Of a DNA stretch of 64,000 bases, positions 1 through 7,890 are shown piece by piece. The notes under the pieces are model-generated. The model saw only the letters and a program-made list of their open reading frames with translations. It did no database searches and was not told the origin of the DNA. Origin of the DNA: Thermofilaceae archaeon (lineage in GTDB: Archaea > Thermoproteota > Thermoprotei > Thermofilales > Thermofilaceae); the NCBI GenBank assembly GCA_025057995.1, contig JANXEW010000005.1, forward strand, positions 1-64,000, written 5' to 3'. The position numbers and the translations under genes are program-made. How positions within the stretch are numbered: the first letter of the stretch is position 1; the number at the start of each line of letters is the position of its first letter.

Positions 1-102
1 TCCATCCAAAGCTTCTCCTGGTTCTCCCAAAGCTTCTCCTGATTCTCTCTAAGCGCCTTAACCTCCATCCAAAGCTTCTCCTGGTTCTCCCAAAGCTTCT
101 CC
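1..102. repeat. 63-bp direct repeat inside the coiled-coil gene
   Basis: Positions 1-39 and 64-102 are identical and spaced exactly 63 bp (21 codons, three heptads). Each copy itself contains two shorter AAGCTTCTCC units. The repeat lies in the coding region of the partial coiled-coil gene and keeps its frame. Confidence 0.8.
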
Positions 103-239
103 ATGTTTGTTTCGAGCTTGTCGAGCCTCTCCAATATTTCCCTGAAGCCGAGTAGGCCCGCGATGGCGTATCTAAACTCCTTGTCTCTCTCTAGGGTGTC
201 GAGTATCTTTATTTTCTCTTGATTGGTAAGCGTTGACAT
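1..239 (-). CDS. Coiled-coil protein, DUF3782-like, 3' end outside window
   Basis: The reverse strand is open from an ATG at 239 to the window edge, giving 79 N-terminal residues beginning MSTLTNQEKIKILDTLERDK. A short helical head (about residues 1-45, with the segment RYAIAGLLGFREILERLDKLE) runs into a coiled coil built of NQEKLW heptads. The composition recalls the archaeal DUF3782 proteins, where such a coil precedes a PD-(D/E)XK nuclease-like domain; that domain would lie outside the window, so the assignment is inference. The coil is encoded by near-identical 63-bp units, which points to recent internal duplication. The gene diverges from the cmr operon with a 636-bp spacer between them. 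Confidence 0.6.
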   Translation of the reverse strand, partial: MSTLTNQEKIKILDTLERDKEFRYAIAGLLGFREILERLDKLETNMEKLWENQEKLWMEVKALRENQEKLWENQEKLWM

Positions 240-432
240 ACTCAACTCGTTATTTTTCTAATAATTTTAGAGCTTTTATCTATACCGGTGTATGTAAGCG
301 TAGATGTATGTCAATTTCCAATCTCTTATCGAAACCTTTGATGTAATTTAGTAGACTTTAGACGTTTAAGGTTCTTCACGTGATCCTTCGAGGCTCACCT
401 TAAAGGTTAACTTTGAATTTGTAAACTCTTTT

Positions 433-478
433 GAGAGCTTTCGACTCTCTACTCTTTTTGGTAGAGAGTTTAACTCTC
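433..478. repeat. Overlapping inverted repeats based on GAGAG/CTCTC
   Basis: Three dyads share the same short arms. GAGAG (433-437) pairs with CTCTC (445-449). ACTCTCTAC (444-452) pairs with GTAGAGAGT (461-469) across an 8-nt T-rich loop. GAGAGTT (464-470) pairs with AACTCTC (472-478) across 1 nt. They are mutually exclusive as RNA hairpins. The function is unknown; it could be an operator, a terminator or an RNA switch. Confidence 0.55.
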
Positions 479-687
479 CATAGCTTATCAACAGTTGCTA
501 AATGAGTTTGGGGCTATTAGCTTCTTCGATAGTTATCTAGTTAGATTAAATTGAATAGATTTACATATACGTGTCGAATCTATGAGTCATACTGTACGTG
601 TTCTACTGTGGAAGTCTGTAAAGCAGGTTAGCACTGCTAGTTCAACTCCCTCTTCCGTCGCTAGAAAACCTGACTATATTGTGCGAA

Positions 688-749
688 CACCTTGCAATAC
701 ACGGGTGATCGTTTTAGTTTTTCTTAATTAAGTTGGGGGCTGCAAGGTG
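688..749. repeat. 9-bp inverted repeat with internal palindrome
   Basis: CACCTTGCA (688-696) is exactly complementary to TGCAAGGTG (741-749). The 44-nt interval contains the perfect palindrome CTTAATTAAG (723-732). It lies 130-190 bp before cmr2. No known RNA family was recognised. Confidence 0.5.
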
Positions 750-790
750 GATTTCTCAGATGGTTCTTCCCGCTTTTAACCGATTGAAAA

Positions 791-812
791 AGGTTTTTAG
801 TTTAAGTTTTAA
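791..812 (+). promoter_or_regulatory. Possible BRE/TATA element of the cmr operon
   Basis: AGGTTTTTAGTTTAAGTTTT is an AT-rich, TATA-like stretch 65-85 bp before the cmr2 ATG. It would place a transcript start around 830-840 and leave a leader of about 40 nt. This is a weak call made on sequence resemblance only. Confidence 0.3.
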
Positions 813-875
813 TGTCGCGTCTTAAGATAGATAGGCTTATTATGGGTTACCGATAAAAACATCGACGAGACTGAC

Positions 876-3800
876 ATGAGTTCATTATTCGTAGCCAAAG
901 GTTTAGCCTTGCTCTGGGACGTCCCCCACAAGACGTTTATTGAAAAGGATTCAGAGAAGGTTACTGAAAGTTTTAGAGAAATTTTTTTAAAAAGAGTTGA
1001 GTGTTCAAGCGTCGAGCTTGACCAAGCGAGGGAAGTCGTCGGAAGGGCTTACAAGTTTTCTCGTCCTCTAGAAGCGTGGATAATTGAAAAAAGGTTGAAA
1101 AGGTATAATTTAGAATACTGTTATTTGCATAACTTGTTTAACCCTATATACAAAGAAAAGTATTGTGATATCGTTTTTGATAATGAAAGGTATCTTGAAG
1201 CAAAGAAAAGACTAAGCAGCATGCTCGAATGTATTGATGAATCTAATATCAAAGGTGAAGAAGCTGTTAGATTCAAATACTTTACTCTCTACGCTGCCTT
1301 AGAACCCTTATGGTTGAGTTATGGACTTCCTATAAGTTTAGCAGACCTGAGATTGCCGACATATACAGTTTTCGATCATCTTTACGCTTCAACTGTTATG
1401 GTAAACTTCTTTTTGTGTGGTGACGTGCCTAAGGGTTATCTTGTAAGAATCGATGTGCCCGGCATCCAGAAGTTTATCTCCGGAGCCAGGAAGGCTGGTG
1501 ACTTTTGGGCTGGAAGCTGGTTGCTCTCGTCGATGACCGCTAAAATTATACAGAAACTTACGGAGAGATGGGGACCTGACATCATATTGTCTCCCTCCTT
1601 AAGGCTAAACCCGTTTTACGTTCTATGGTTAGCTAAAGAGTTTGAAAAACGAGGTTTAGCTCACGTGACAGAAGAGTTGACCTCGCTCTATAAGAGCGTG
1701 ATGTCCATTTTGGGGTTAGGTCATTTTATCGGAGGCGATGGGCTTAGCGGATTAGAGAAGCTTGAAGTAATCCAACTTGTTCCTGCTACCATTCTTTTTG
1801 TTCTCCCCAACGTAGGTGACCTCAACACCGTTGAAGAAGTTAGAAGCTTCCTTTTAAAGTTGTACAAAGATTCCTGGAAAAAATCAATCGAAGAAGTTGA
1901 GAAGTCGGCTGAGAGCTATTTGAAAGATCCAGAGAAGCGACGGGTTGTTGAAAAGCTACATGAGCATGCTCGGAAAGTGTATGAGGAGCCTCCTACTTCT
2001 CCGAGGGTATACGTGGTAGATGTTGAAGAGCTCTACAACGAGCTCGTGTCCCACTTGAGCGGTGAACAGAACGTCGTTCGCCGAGGGTTTGATCCGAGTA
2101 AGTATCGTTTAAAGGAACTTAAAAATAAGTTGAAAGACTTTGATGCCCGAGAAGTCGCTTCTCTGTTAATATGGCACGTCGCCCTAGAGGATGGGTTCGC
2201 GAGGTCTTCTCTTGAGGCGCCTATACCCGCTCCTAGACCCTTCTGGTTAATAGTCGATTCTGATCTAAAAACGGCGGGGGATTTTACCAGCTTAGTGAAA
2301 GTTCAGACTAGAGATGATTGGAGAGTGTGCTCCCTCTGTGGTGAAGAGCCAGCTGTATTGCATTTGGGGAAAGTTGTAGGGAGGAAGGGGGGAGTTGTTG
2401 TTGAAGATTTTGACAACGAGATGCTGAATAAACTCGTGAAAATCGTGGACGATAGTAATGTAGGTCGGGAAAGCCTTGAAGCAATCGTTAAAGAACTTAT
2501 TAGACCGGGAGAGGCTCTCGGTCCCTATTGTCTGCTTAAGCGATTGGTTGGCGTCATATATGTCGACAGGTTAAGAGACGCATTAGGTTTAGCATCTACG
2601 GACGACGTCGCTTTAAGAGCCTACGACGAAGCCCTAGCTGAGATCCAAGACAAAAGCCACTATGCTTCAGAGTTGCTCGAAACATACATTAAAAAATTCG
2701 GAGATGCTATGCTGTTCGTTTTGCCCAAGTCAGTCCTATCTAAGAGAGTAGGTTCAATCCCGGAGTCAAGCGTACCAGAGTACAGGGATGTCAACAGAGC
2801 GGCTCAAGTTAGCGGGCTTGATTACGACTCCTTCAAGAGAAGATTCGAAGGCTTATGCAGAGATGCTCCCTGTGAATTCGTTGCCGACCTGATTGAAAAA
2901 CTCTCCGGAGGGAGTATAAAGTCCACCGAAGTTAGAGAATGGATAGAACAAACTCCAGCCGAAAGGCGACGTCTGGTTTCGAGCTTGTGTAACCTTAGGA
3001 CCAGGTACGCCATTCTGAAGGGGGATGGAGACTCCATGGGGAGAATAGCTCAAGGTCTCTTGAAAGCGTTGGGTTTACAAGCTAACTCATACGTGAGCTC
3101 TATTTTAGACCCCCTCACTTCTTACGCGAGTGTGAAGGGTCAAAACGGAAGTTCTATACTAGTTAGGGAGGATTCGCAGGTATTAGGCGAGCTAAGGGAG
3201 TGCTACCAAGATATAGCCGACCTGATACGGTTTCTAGAAGATAAACTTTTGATTTCGCCGGTTTATAGCGTTGTGTTCTCTTCCTCACTGACTTTGTCGG
3301 CGTTAAAGGACGTTGGCCGCGCGACTCGATTAGGGGCTTTCATCATATACGCAGGTGGAGACGATATACTAGCCTTATCGCCTGTAGAGAGGGCCTTGGA
3401 AATTGTTAAAGAAACGCGATCGGTTTTTTGTGGTAACGGGAGCATGTTTCATAAAATAAATAATATTCCCATCCTCCCAACTATACCGACTGGAAGAAGC
3501 TATAGTTTGAGACTTGTGGAGCTCATGGACGTCATGGGAGACGAAATCGGTAAGACGATCGAGCTGTTGGATAACGTAGCTAAGAACGCTGTCTGGCGCA
3601 GAGGGGAGGATGAAGTGCTAAAGAAGGATTCAGTTGTGATAAGCGACAGCAGAAGTCCTTTTATGGCCTTGCTACCGTTGTCCACGAGGAACGGGGGTAA
3701 AATCGAGCCGCTGTTTGATAGGTTGCTGGCTAATACGTTACAACTCTCAGTCATGTCTACCATAGGTCTAGTTTCTAAAAATCTCCCCGAAGATCTAGAC

Positions 3801-4055
3801 GACACATTATCTCATACTTTTGATCCTGAAAAGAGGATTGAGCTCACTCCAGTCGCTTTGGAGAAGGTCATAAGTTACGTCGTAAGAAGGAACGTTAATG
3901 CTAGAAGAAACTTAACCGATAAAGTTGCTGCAACTGTTTTGGAAAAGATCTCTTTAGATGGAAAATCTGGTTTCGAAATCCGTTTAGCCAACGGAGCCTC
4001 GAGTATGAGTCTAGGAGAAATGATCATTGAAGCGGTTAGAGTGATGAGGTGGTAA
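876..4055 (+). CDS. cmr2: Cas10/Cmr2, large subunit of type III-B CRISPR complex
   Basis: A protein of 1059 aa, the normal length for Cmr2. The N-terminal HD-like region starts LALLWDVPHKTF, where known Cmr2 proteins read LxxLHDPPxKA, so the HD histidine is replaced by Trp while Asp remains. A zinc-ribbon-like part has C485, C488 and C552 (CSLCG...PYCLLKR), one Cys fewer than usual. The first palm domain carries KGDGDSMG (715-722). The second carries the cyclase motif GGDD (827-830), in the context YAGGDDILAL. It should bind the crRNA complex, sense target RNA and make cyclic oligoadenylates. The weak HD motif suggests little or no DNase activity (inference). It is the first gene of the cmr operon, two bases before cmr3. 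Confidence 0.95.
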   Translation: MSSLFVAKGLALLWDVPHKTFIEKDSEKVTESFREIFLKRVECSSVELDQAREVVGRAYKFSRPLEAWIIEKRLKRYNLEYCYLHNLFNPIYKEKYCDIVFDNERYLEAKKRLSSMLECIDESNIKGEEAVRFKYFTLYAALEPLWLSYGLPISLADLRLPTYTVFDHLYASTVMVNFFLCGDVPKGYLVRIDVPGIQKFISGARKAGDFWAGSWLLSSMTAKIIQKLTERWGPDIILSPSLRLNPFYVLWLAKEFEKRGLAHVTEELTSLYKSVMSILGLGHFIGGDGLSGLEKLEVIQLVPATILFVLPNVGDLNTVEEVRSFLLKLYKDSWKKSIEEVEKSAESYLKDPEKRRVVEKLHEHARKVYEEPPTSPRVYVVDVEELYNELVSHLSGEQNVVRRGFDPSKYRLKELKNKLKDFDAREVASLLIWHVALEDGFARSSLEAPIPAPRPFWLIVDSDLKTAGDFTSLVKVQTRDDWRVCSLCGEEPAVLHLGKVVGRKGGVVVEDFDNEMLNKLVKIVDDSNVGRESLEAIVKELIRPGEALGPYCLLKRLVGVIYVDRLRDALGLASTDDVALRAYDEALAEIQDKSHYASELLETYIKKFGDAMLFVLPKSVLSKRVGSIPESSVPEYRDVNRAAQVSGLDYDSFKRRFEGLCRDAPCEFVADLIEKLSGGSIKSTEVREWIEQTPAERRRLVSSLCNLRTRYAILKGDGDSMGRIAQGLLKALGLQANSYVSSILDPLTSYASVKGQNGSSILVREDSQVLGELRECYQDIADLIRFLEDKLLISPVYSVVFSSSLTLSALKDVGRATRLGAFIIYAGGDDILALSPVERALEIVKETRSVFCGNGSMFHKINNIPILPTIPTGRSYSLRLVELMDVMGDEIGKTIELLDNVAKNAVWRRGEDEVLKKDSVVISDSRSPFMALLPLSTRNGGKIEPLFDRLLANTLQLSVMSTIGLVSKNLPEDLDDTLSHTFDPEKRIELTPVALEKVISYVVRRNVNARRNLTDKVAATVLEKISLDGKSGFEIRLANGASSMSLGEMIIEAVRVMRW

Positions 4056-4057
4056 TC

Positions 4058-5074
4058 ATGAAGACGCTCATAATTCAACCTCTTGAGCCGTTAGTCCTTA
4101 GCAGTACGCCTATAGCAAGCCCGGACTCTTTCATCGGAAGCCATAGAGTCTTGGGAGCACCTTCGCCGACGACGTTGGCAGGCTTTCTAGGATCGATTCT
4201 AGGAGTTAATCTAAACGTGAACACAGTGTTGGACAGCCTCGAGGCACTCTATAATGAACTAAGATTGAGAGGGGCTAGCGATCCCGTCGTAAAAGGGCCG
4301 CTCGTAAAATTTGTTAAAATGGGAGGAAGGGAATTAGATGGCTTCTACGTCAGTGTCTCAACGAAGGAATTCGCGCCTATCGATGCGTTAGTGCTTAGTG
4401 AAGGGATATGCTTCATCAAGAGGGATCGTCTTGAAGAGAACGTTCTAGTGGAACCAAGCTTTCGTCTGGGAGTAAAGCTGAAGCGTGGATATGTAAGCGG
4501 GGAAAACAAGACTGTTGAGGTGGGCTACATGTACAAGTATTCTACTTCTTTCTACAAGAGAAGAGGGGGGGAAGTCGTTACTCCCTTGTTTCTCTACGCT
4601 ACTAAGATTAACTTGGATGGCGATAAGTGTCTAATAGGTAGTTTAGGCGGAGAGGGAAGAAGCGTAAAAGTCTATGTGGGCGAAGATAGCGAGTTGAGAA
4701 TGTACGCGGATAGACTTAGCGATCCTAGAGAAGTTGAAGAGGGGTGTTATGTTGCGTTGACGCCGGTGCCGGTTATACCCGACTCTAATGTGTATACTGT
4801 ATCTTCACATAACCCTGATGCTAAAGGTCTTGAGTTTGTAGAAAAGATAGTGGGCTTTCCTGTAGTTCAAGGAGAAGGAGTTTCGGTGCCGAGTAAGCGG
4901 ATTGAAAGGTTAAGCCTTGGCTACTCTATAGCTTTGAAAGCTAGAAGACCTATGATCTTCATGTTACCGCCGGGAACTGTTTTAAACTGTAGGAAGATAA
5001 AAGAAACAAAGGTAAATAGACTTATAAAGACACTTTGGAGTCTAGGTTTTGCTTCGTTACTAAAGCTAAATTAA
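4058..5074 (+). CDS. cmr3: Cmr3, type III-B RAMP protein (Cas5-like)
   Basis: Recognised from its opening, MKTLIIQPLEPLVLSSTPIASPDSF, followed by the glycine-rich GAPSPTTLAGFLGSILG segment typical of Cmr3. In the family this subunit caps the 5' tag end of the crRNA next to Cmr2. An in-frame GTG exists at 4049, but the ATG at 4058 is preferred because GAGGTGG (4046-4052) sits at Shine-Dalgarno distance and the gene then follows the cmr2 stop by 2 bp. About 338 aa, within the usual range. It is followed by a T-rich gap that may end or attenuate the first transcript. Confidence 0.92.
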   Translation: MKTLIIQPLEPLVLSSTPIASPDSFIGSHRVLGAPSPTTLAGFLGSILGVNLNVNTVLDSLEALYNELRLRGASDPVVKGPLVKFVKMGGRELDGFYVSVSTKEFAPIDALVLSEGICFIKRDRLEENVLVEPSFRLGVKLKRGYVSGENKTVEVGYMYKYSTSFYKRRGGEVVTPLFLYATKINLDGDKCLIGSLGGEGRSVKVYVGEDSELRMYADRLSDPREVEEGCYVALTPVPVIPDSNVYTVSSHNPDAKGLEFVEKIVGFPVVQGEGVSVPSKRIERLSLGYSIALKARRPMIFMLPPGTVLNCRKIKETKVNRLIKTLWSLGFASLLKLN

Positions 5075-5117
5075 TTATTTATTTTTCTTTATTATTTAAC
5101 TATTTTCATTTTCTTAT
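5075..5117 (+). terminator. T-rich tract after cmr3, possible archaeal terminator
   Basis: Immediately after the cmr3 stop the plus strand carries repeated T runs (TTATTTATTTTTCTTTATT and more). Archaeal transcription commonly ends in such tracts without a hairpin. It is followed by about 190 bp without an ORF before cmr4. Confidence 0.4.
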
Positions 5118-5304
5118 ATGATGCAAGGCTGACAAAGCTGTTTGAAGGGAAGATTTGTTATAATTAAACCTCCGACACTTATTAGCTCCTTACGTCGTAT
5201 CGACCAGAGGAAAGTAGATGACCCTGATTTACAGACATGCTACTGTCTCCAGATGACCGCAATTCTAAAATATCATTAGAGAGTTTTCGAGATGGGGTGA
5301 CAAT

Positions 5305-6168
5305 TTGGTAAACAAGCTTTTCTTTTTGAGGGCTTTAACACCACTTCACGTAGGGTCTGGACGGGGTTCCTCATCTCACGTCGATCTCCCGCTTCAGAGG
5401 GACGAGTTTGGTTTACCGACGATCTGGAGCAGTAGTTTGAAGGGTGCCCTTAGAGCCGCTGTTTCTATAAGAGGTATGAATCAAGACGAGTTGAAGGCAA
5501 TATTTGGTCCAGAGCCCGCATCACCTGAGGTCTCCGAGTATTCCTCGTCTCTCTCGATTCTCGATGCTAGGCTCGTGTTAATTCCCGCACGAATCTTGAA
5601 AGGTGTTTGGGCCTACGTTACTTCCCCTCACATGCTTTCAACGTTAAAAACCTATGGTTCGCTAGCTGATAGAACACTAAATGTGCGAGAAGTTCAAACT
5701 GGTAAAGCCTTGATTAGTAGAAAAGAAATAAGTGATGACGGATACGTAACTGTTAATGAGGTCCCTATACCCATTGAAGAACTTGATGAAAAACTAATAG
5801 AAGAATTTAAAAATATTCTGCCGGGTGAGTTATACCAAAGTTTAGTTAGCAAAGGTTTGATAATAGTCCATGATAGTATGATTAGACAAATCATAAACCG
5901 AAGTATCATAATTCAATACAGAGTAAGGTTAAAAAACGAAACGAAAACAGTAGAGGAAGGTCCTTGGAGTGAAGAATACTTGCCTGCAGAAAGTATCCTA
6001 ACTTCAGTTATGATAACCCGAACTATTTCTGCAAAGGATAAAAAACTATGTGATTCAGAAATCTTTGATAAAGTAGATAACGCTCTCTGTAAAATAAAAT
6101 ACAGCTTTTATGTAGGAGGAAAGGAAACTTTAGGTAAAGGTCTCGCAAGAATTTACTTCGCATGGTGA
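5305..6168 (+). CDS. cmr4: Cmr4, backbone RNase subunit of type III-B complex
   Basis: Begins MVNKLFFLRALTPLHVGSGRG and continues with VDLPLQRDEFGLPTIWSSSLKGALR, the diagnostic Cmr4 signature. D27 matches the catalytic Asp (D26 in Pyrococcus) that cuts target RNA at 6-nt steps, so target RNA cleavage is probably intact. The C-terminal GKETLGKGLARI is the glycine-rich RAMP loop. Translation starts at TTG 5305; the site GGGGTGA (5294-5300) supports it, and no better upstream start is open. 287 aa, normal length. The second half is strikingly AT-rich. It is followed closely by cmr5. Confidence 0.95.
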   Translation: MVNKLFFLRALTPLHVGSGRGSSSHVDLPLQRDEFGLPTIWSSSLKGALRAAVSIRGMNQDELKAIFGPEPASPEVSEYSSSLSILDARLVLIPARILKGVWAYVTSPHMLSTLKTYGSLADRTLNVREVQTGKALISRKEISDDGYVTVNEVPIPIEELDEKLIEEFKNILPGELYQSLVSKGLIIVHDSMIRQIINRSIIIQYRVRLKNETKTVEEGPWSEEYLPAESILTSVMITRTISAKDKKLCDSEIFDKVDNALCKIKYSFYVGGKETLGKGLARIYFAW

Positions 6169-6172
6169 TCAG

Positions 6173-6619
6173 ATGTTTTTCGATGAAGGAAATATGGTTA
6201 AATTTTTAACAGATGTTATTGAGAAAATATCGACAAAAAGTGATACCGAACCACGTCGTTTTAGATCGAGAGCCCGTCAGTTAACTTCTGATTTATTTAC
6301 AAGAGGTTTGGCTTATACTTTAGTTCTTATAGCTAGTAGAGGATCGACCCTCGGCGTTGAACAGGGTCTCTTTGCAGAAAATATAGAAGATCTTGAGAAA
6401 AGGTTAAGCGGGTATTTAGAGGGTTTAAATCCCGAAGAAAAAGGCTATACTTTATACGGAGCAGTGTTGCTCATGACCCTAAGAAAATTCGGAATCGTTA
6501 AAATGGGTCGACTAGCTGATGTGATAAAAGATGTGGTGGGCAATCCTTCAGCAGATGCTCAGGCTCTCATCGTAGCTGATTGGATTGCGAGACTAGCTGA
6601 CGCGTTTATCCAAACTTAA
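6173..6619 (+). CDS. cmr5: Cmr5, small subunit of type III-B complex
   Basis: A 148-aa, helix-rich protein with no transmembrane segment. The segments RSRARQLTSDLFTRGLAYTLVLIASRG and YTLYGAVLLMTLRKFGIV fit the Cmr5 small-subunit fold, which lines the complex opposite the Cmr4 filament. Position between cmr4 (4-bp gap) and cmr1 supports the call, because small subunits diverge quickly. The TGATCAG just before the ATG gives a modest ribosome site; coupling to cmr4 translation is likely. Confidence 0.88.
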   Translation: MFFDEGNMVKFLTDVIEKISTKSDTEPRRFRSRARQLTSDLFTRGLAYTLVLIASRGSTLGVEQGLFAENIEDLEKRLSGYLEGLNPEEKGYTLYGAVLLMTLRKFGIVKMGRLADVIKDVVGNPSADAQALIVADWIARLADAFIQT

Positions 6620-6630
6620 GGGTGGTCATA

Positions 6631-7890
6631 TTGAGTCCGCATACGATCTCGTTATACGTCTCCAATGTTACGCCTCTGTTAACCGGCTGGTATGATCCTC
6701 AGACAGCAGACCCGATGGGGTTGAGGGCTACGGAAATCAAGGGATTGTGGAGGTGGTGGGCTCGAGCTTTCATAGCTGGTGCACTCTACGAGAGGAACAT
6801 GTTGAAGGGTTCTTCTTCAGGGGATATACTGAAGAGGCCGACTAAGACGGAATCTGAGCTTATAAGTAGTTTGGTCGGAAAAAAGATGGGGCTCGGCTAC
6901 GCCGGAGAACGAGGCTCTGAACAAAGTAGGTTCACCATAAGGATTGAGCCCTTACGCGTCTCCACCCCGGTACCATCTCGTCAGTTGAGCAAGTTTACGA
7001 ACTGGCGCGAGTTTACGAACTGGCAAAGGTTGAAACTTCTCTCCTTAGGTGGAGGGTCTCCGGAGTGTATTCTACCAGGTGCTGAGTTTAAGATTTCTGT
7101 AACCCTTACCAGGGGTAGGTTCGGCGACGCTGAGAGCTTAGCTTTTAGGGTACTCCTCATAACTTTACAGCTCTGTGGAGTAGGGAAGGCGGCCAGGAGA
7201 GGGTTCGGGTCACTAGATTTAACTCGAATCGTCGGTTACGATGATATACCCAATAGTCTACACGATCTCTTAGACGAAACGTACGCGTTAACCAGTAGTT
7301 TGGTCGAAAGAGAGACGCATCAGCCTAGTCGTGGACTTGATCATGATGAGCTTCCACCGATGGCTTGTGTTTCAAAGGCAATCGTAAAAGACGTTCCGGT
7401 TTCAAGCATCTACGAGATCTCGTCAGGCTCCAGTGCTCCCTCTCCAACTGGTAATCCTGGGAGTTTTCCGACTGGAGGAAACATTAGAGAGTGGTCTTTA
7501 ATACATAACTTCTTTGTTAGAATGGGTAGATGTAGAGTTATCCACGGTAGTCCAAGTTGTTTTGACCAGATTAGAAAAAGTTACGCGGCATGGTTTCTAG
7601 GTCTCCCGAGAGAGCAAAGGGATACGGGTTATAAGTCGAGTGTCGATAGAAGGGCTTCACCTATATTCGTTGCTTTTCATAGTAGACGAAACATCTTTGG
7701 AAACCGGGCTTTCATGTCTATACTACTTTCAAGCGACTGGCCGCAAAAGATTCATTGGAAAGATTCAGGAGGACCGAGAGGAATAAATGTTAACAAAAGT
7801 CAGATAGTAAATGACTATAATGTGTGTTTTAACGAGTTGTCTACTTACCTTAAAAACGTCAACTTAGGACTTTCGAGGGTATGGCCATGA
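6631..7890 (+). CDS. cmr1: Cmr1, type III-B RAMP protein
   Basis: Contains the Cmr1 hallmark TEIKGLWRWWARAFIAGALYE near the N-terminus and the glycine-rich GVGKAARRGFGSLDL RAMP loop. Cmr1 sits at the crRNA 3' end and helps capture target RNA. Two starts are possible, GTG 6622 and TTG 6631. The latter is preferred because GGTGGT (6621-6626) then lies at ribosome-site distance, the same arrangement as cmr3. About 419 aa, within family range. A low-complexity stretch SSGSSAPSPTGNPGSFPTGG lies mid-protein. The end overlaps cmr6. Confidence 0.93.
   Translation: MSPHTISLYVSNVTPLLTGWYDPQTADPMGLRATEIKGLWRWWARAFIAGALYERNMLKGSSSGDILKRPTKTESELISSLVGKKMGLGYAGERGSEQSRFTIRIEPLRVSTPVPSRQLSKFTNWREFTNWQRLKLLSLGGGSPECILPGAEFKISVTLTRGRFGDAESLAFRVLLITLQLCGVGKAARRGFGSLDLTRIVGYDDIPNSLHDLLDETYALTSSLVERETHQPSRGLDHDELPPMACVSKAIVKDVPVSSIYEISSGSSAPSPTGNPGSFPTGGNIREWSLIHNFFVRMGRCRVIHGSPSCFDQIRKSYAAWFLGLPREQRDTGYKSSVDRRASPIFVAFHSRRNIFGNRAFMSILLSSDWPQKIHWKDSGGPRGINVNKSQIVNDYNVCFNELSTYLKNVNLGLSRVWP

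Larger units (their letters stand above)
240..875. other. 636-bp non-coding spacer upstream of the cmr operon
   Basis: I see no convincing ORF, tRNA or CRISPR repeat here. It is AT-rich and contains two groups of inverted repeats (listed separately) and a possible promoter near its right end. The string GTTCAACTCC at about 639-648 looks like a tRNA T-loop, but no T-stem or acceptor pairing surrounds it. Confidence 0.6.

Noticed and set aside
601-690. tRNA-like GTTCAACTCC segment
   Set aside because: No T-stem, anticodon stem or acceptor pairing can be drawn around it, so it is not a tRNA.
240-875. CRISPR array next to cmr2
   Set aside because: The short inverted repeats here are not regularly spaced direct repeats with unique spacers.
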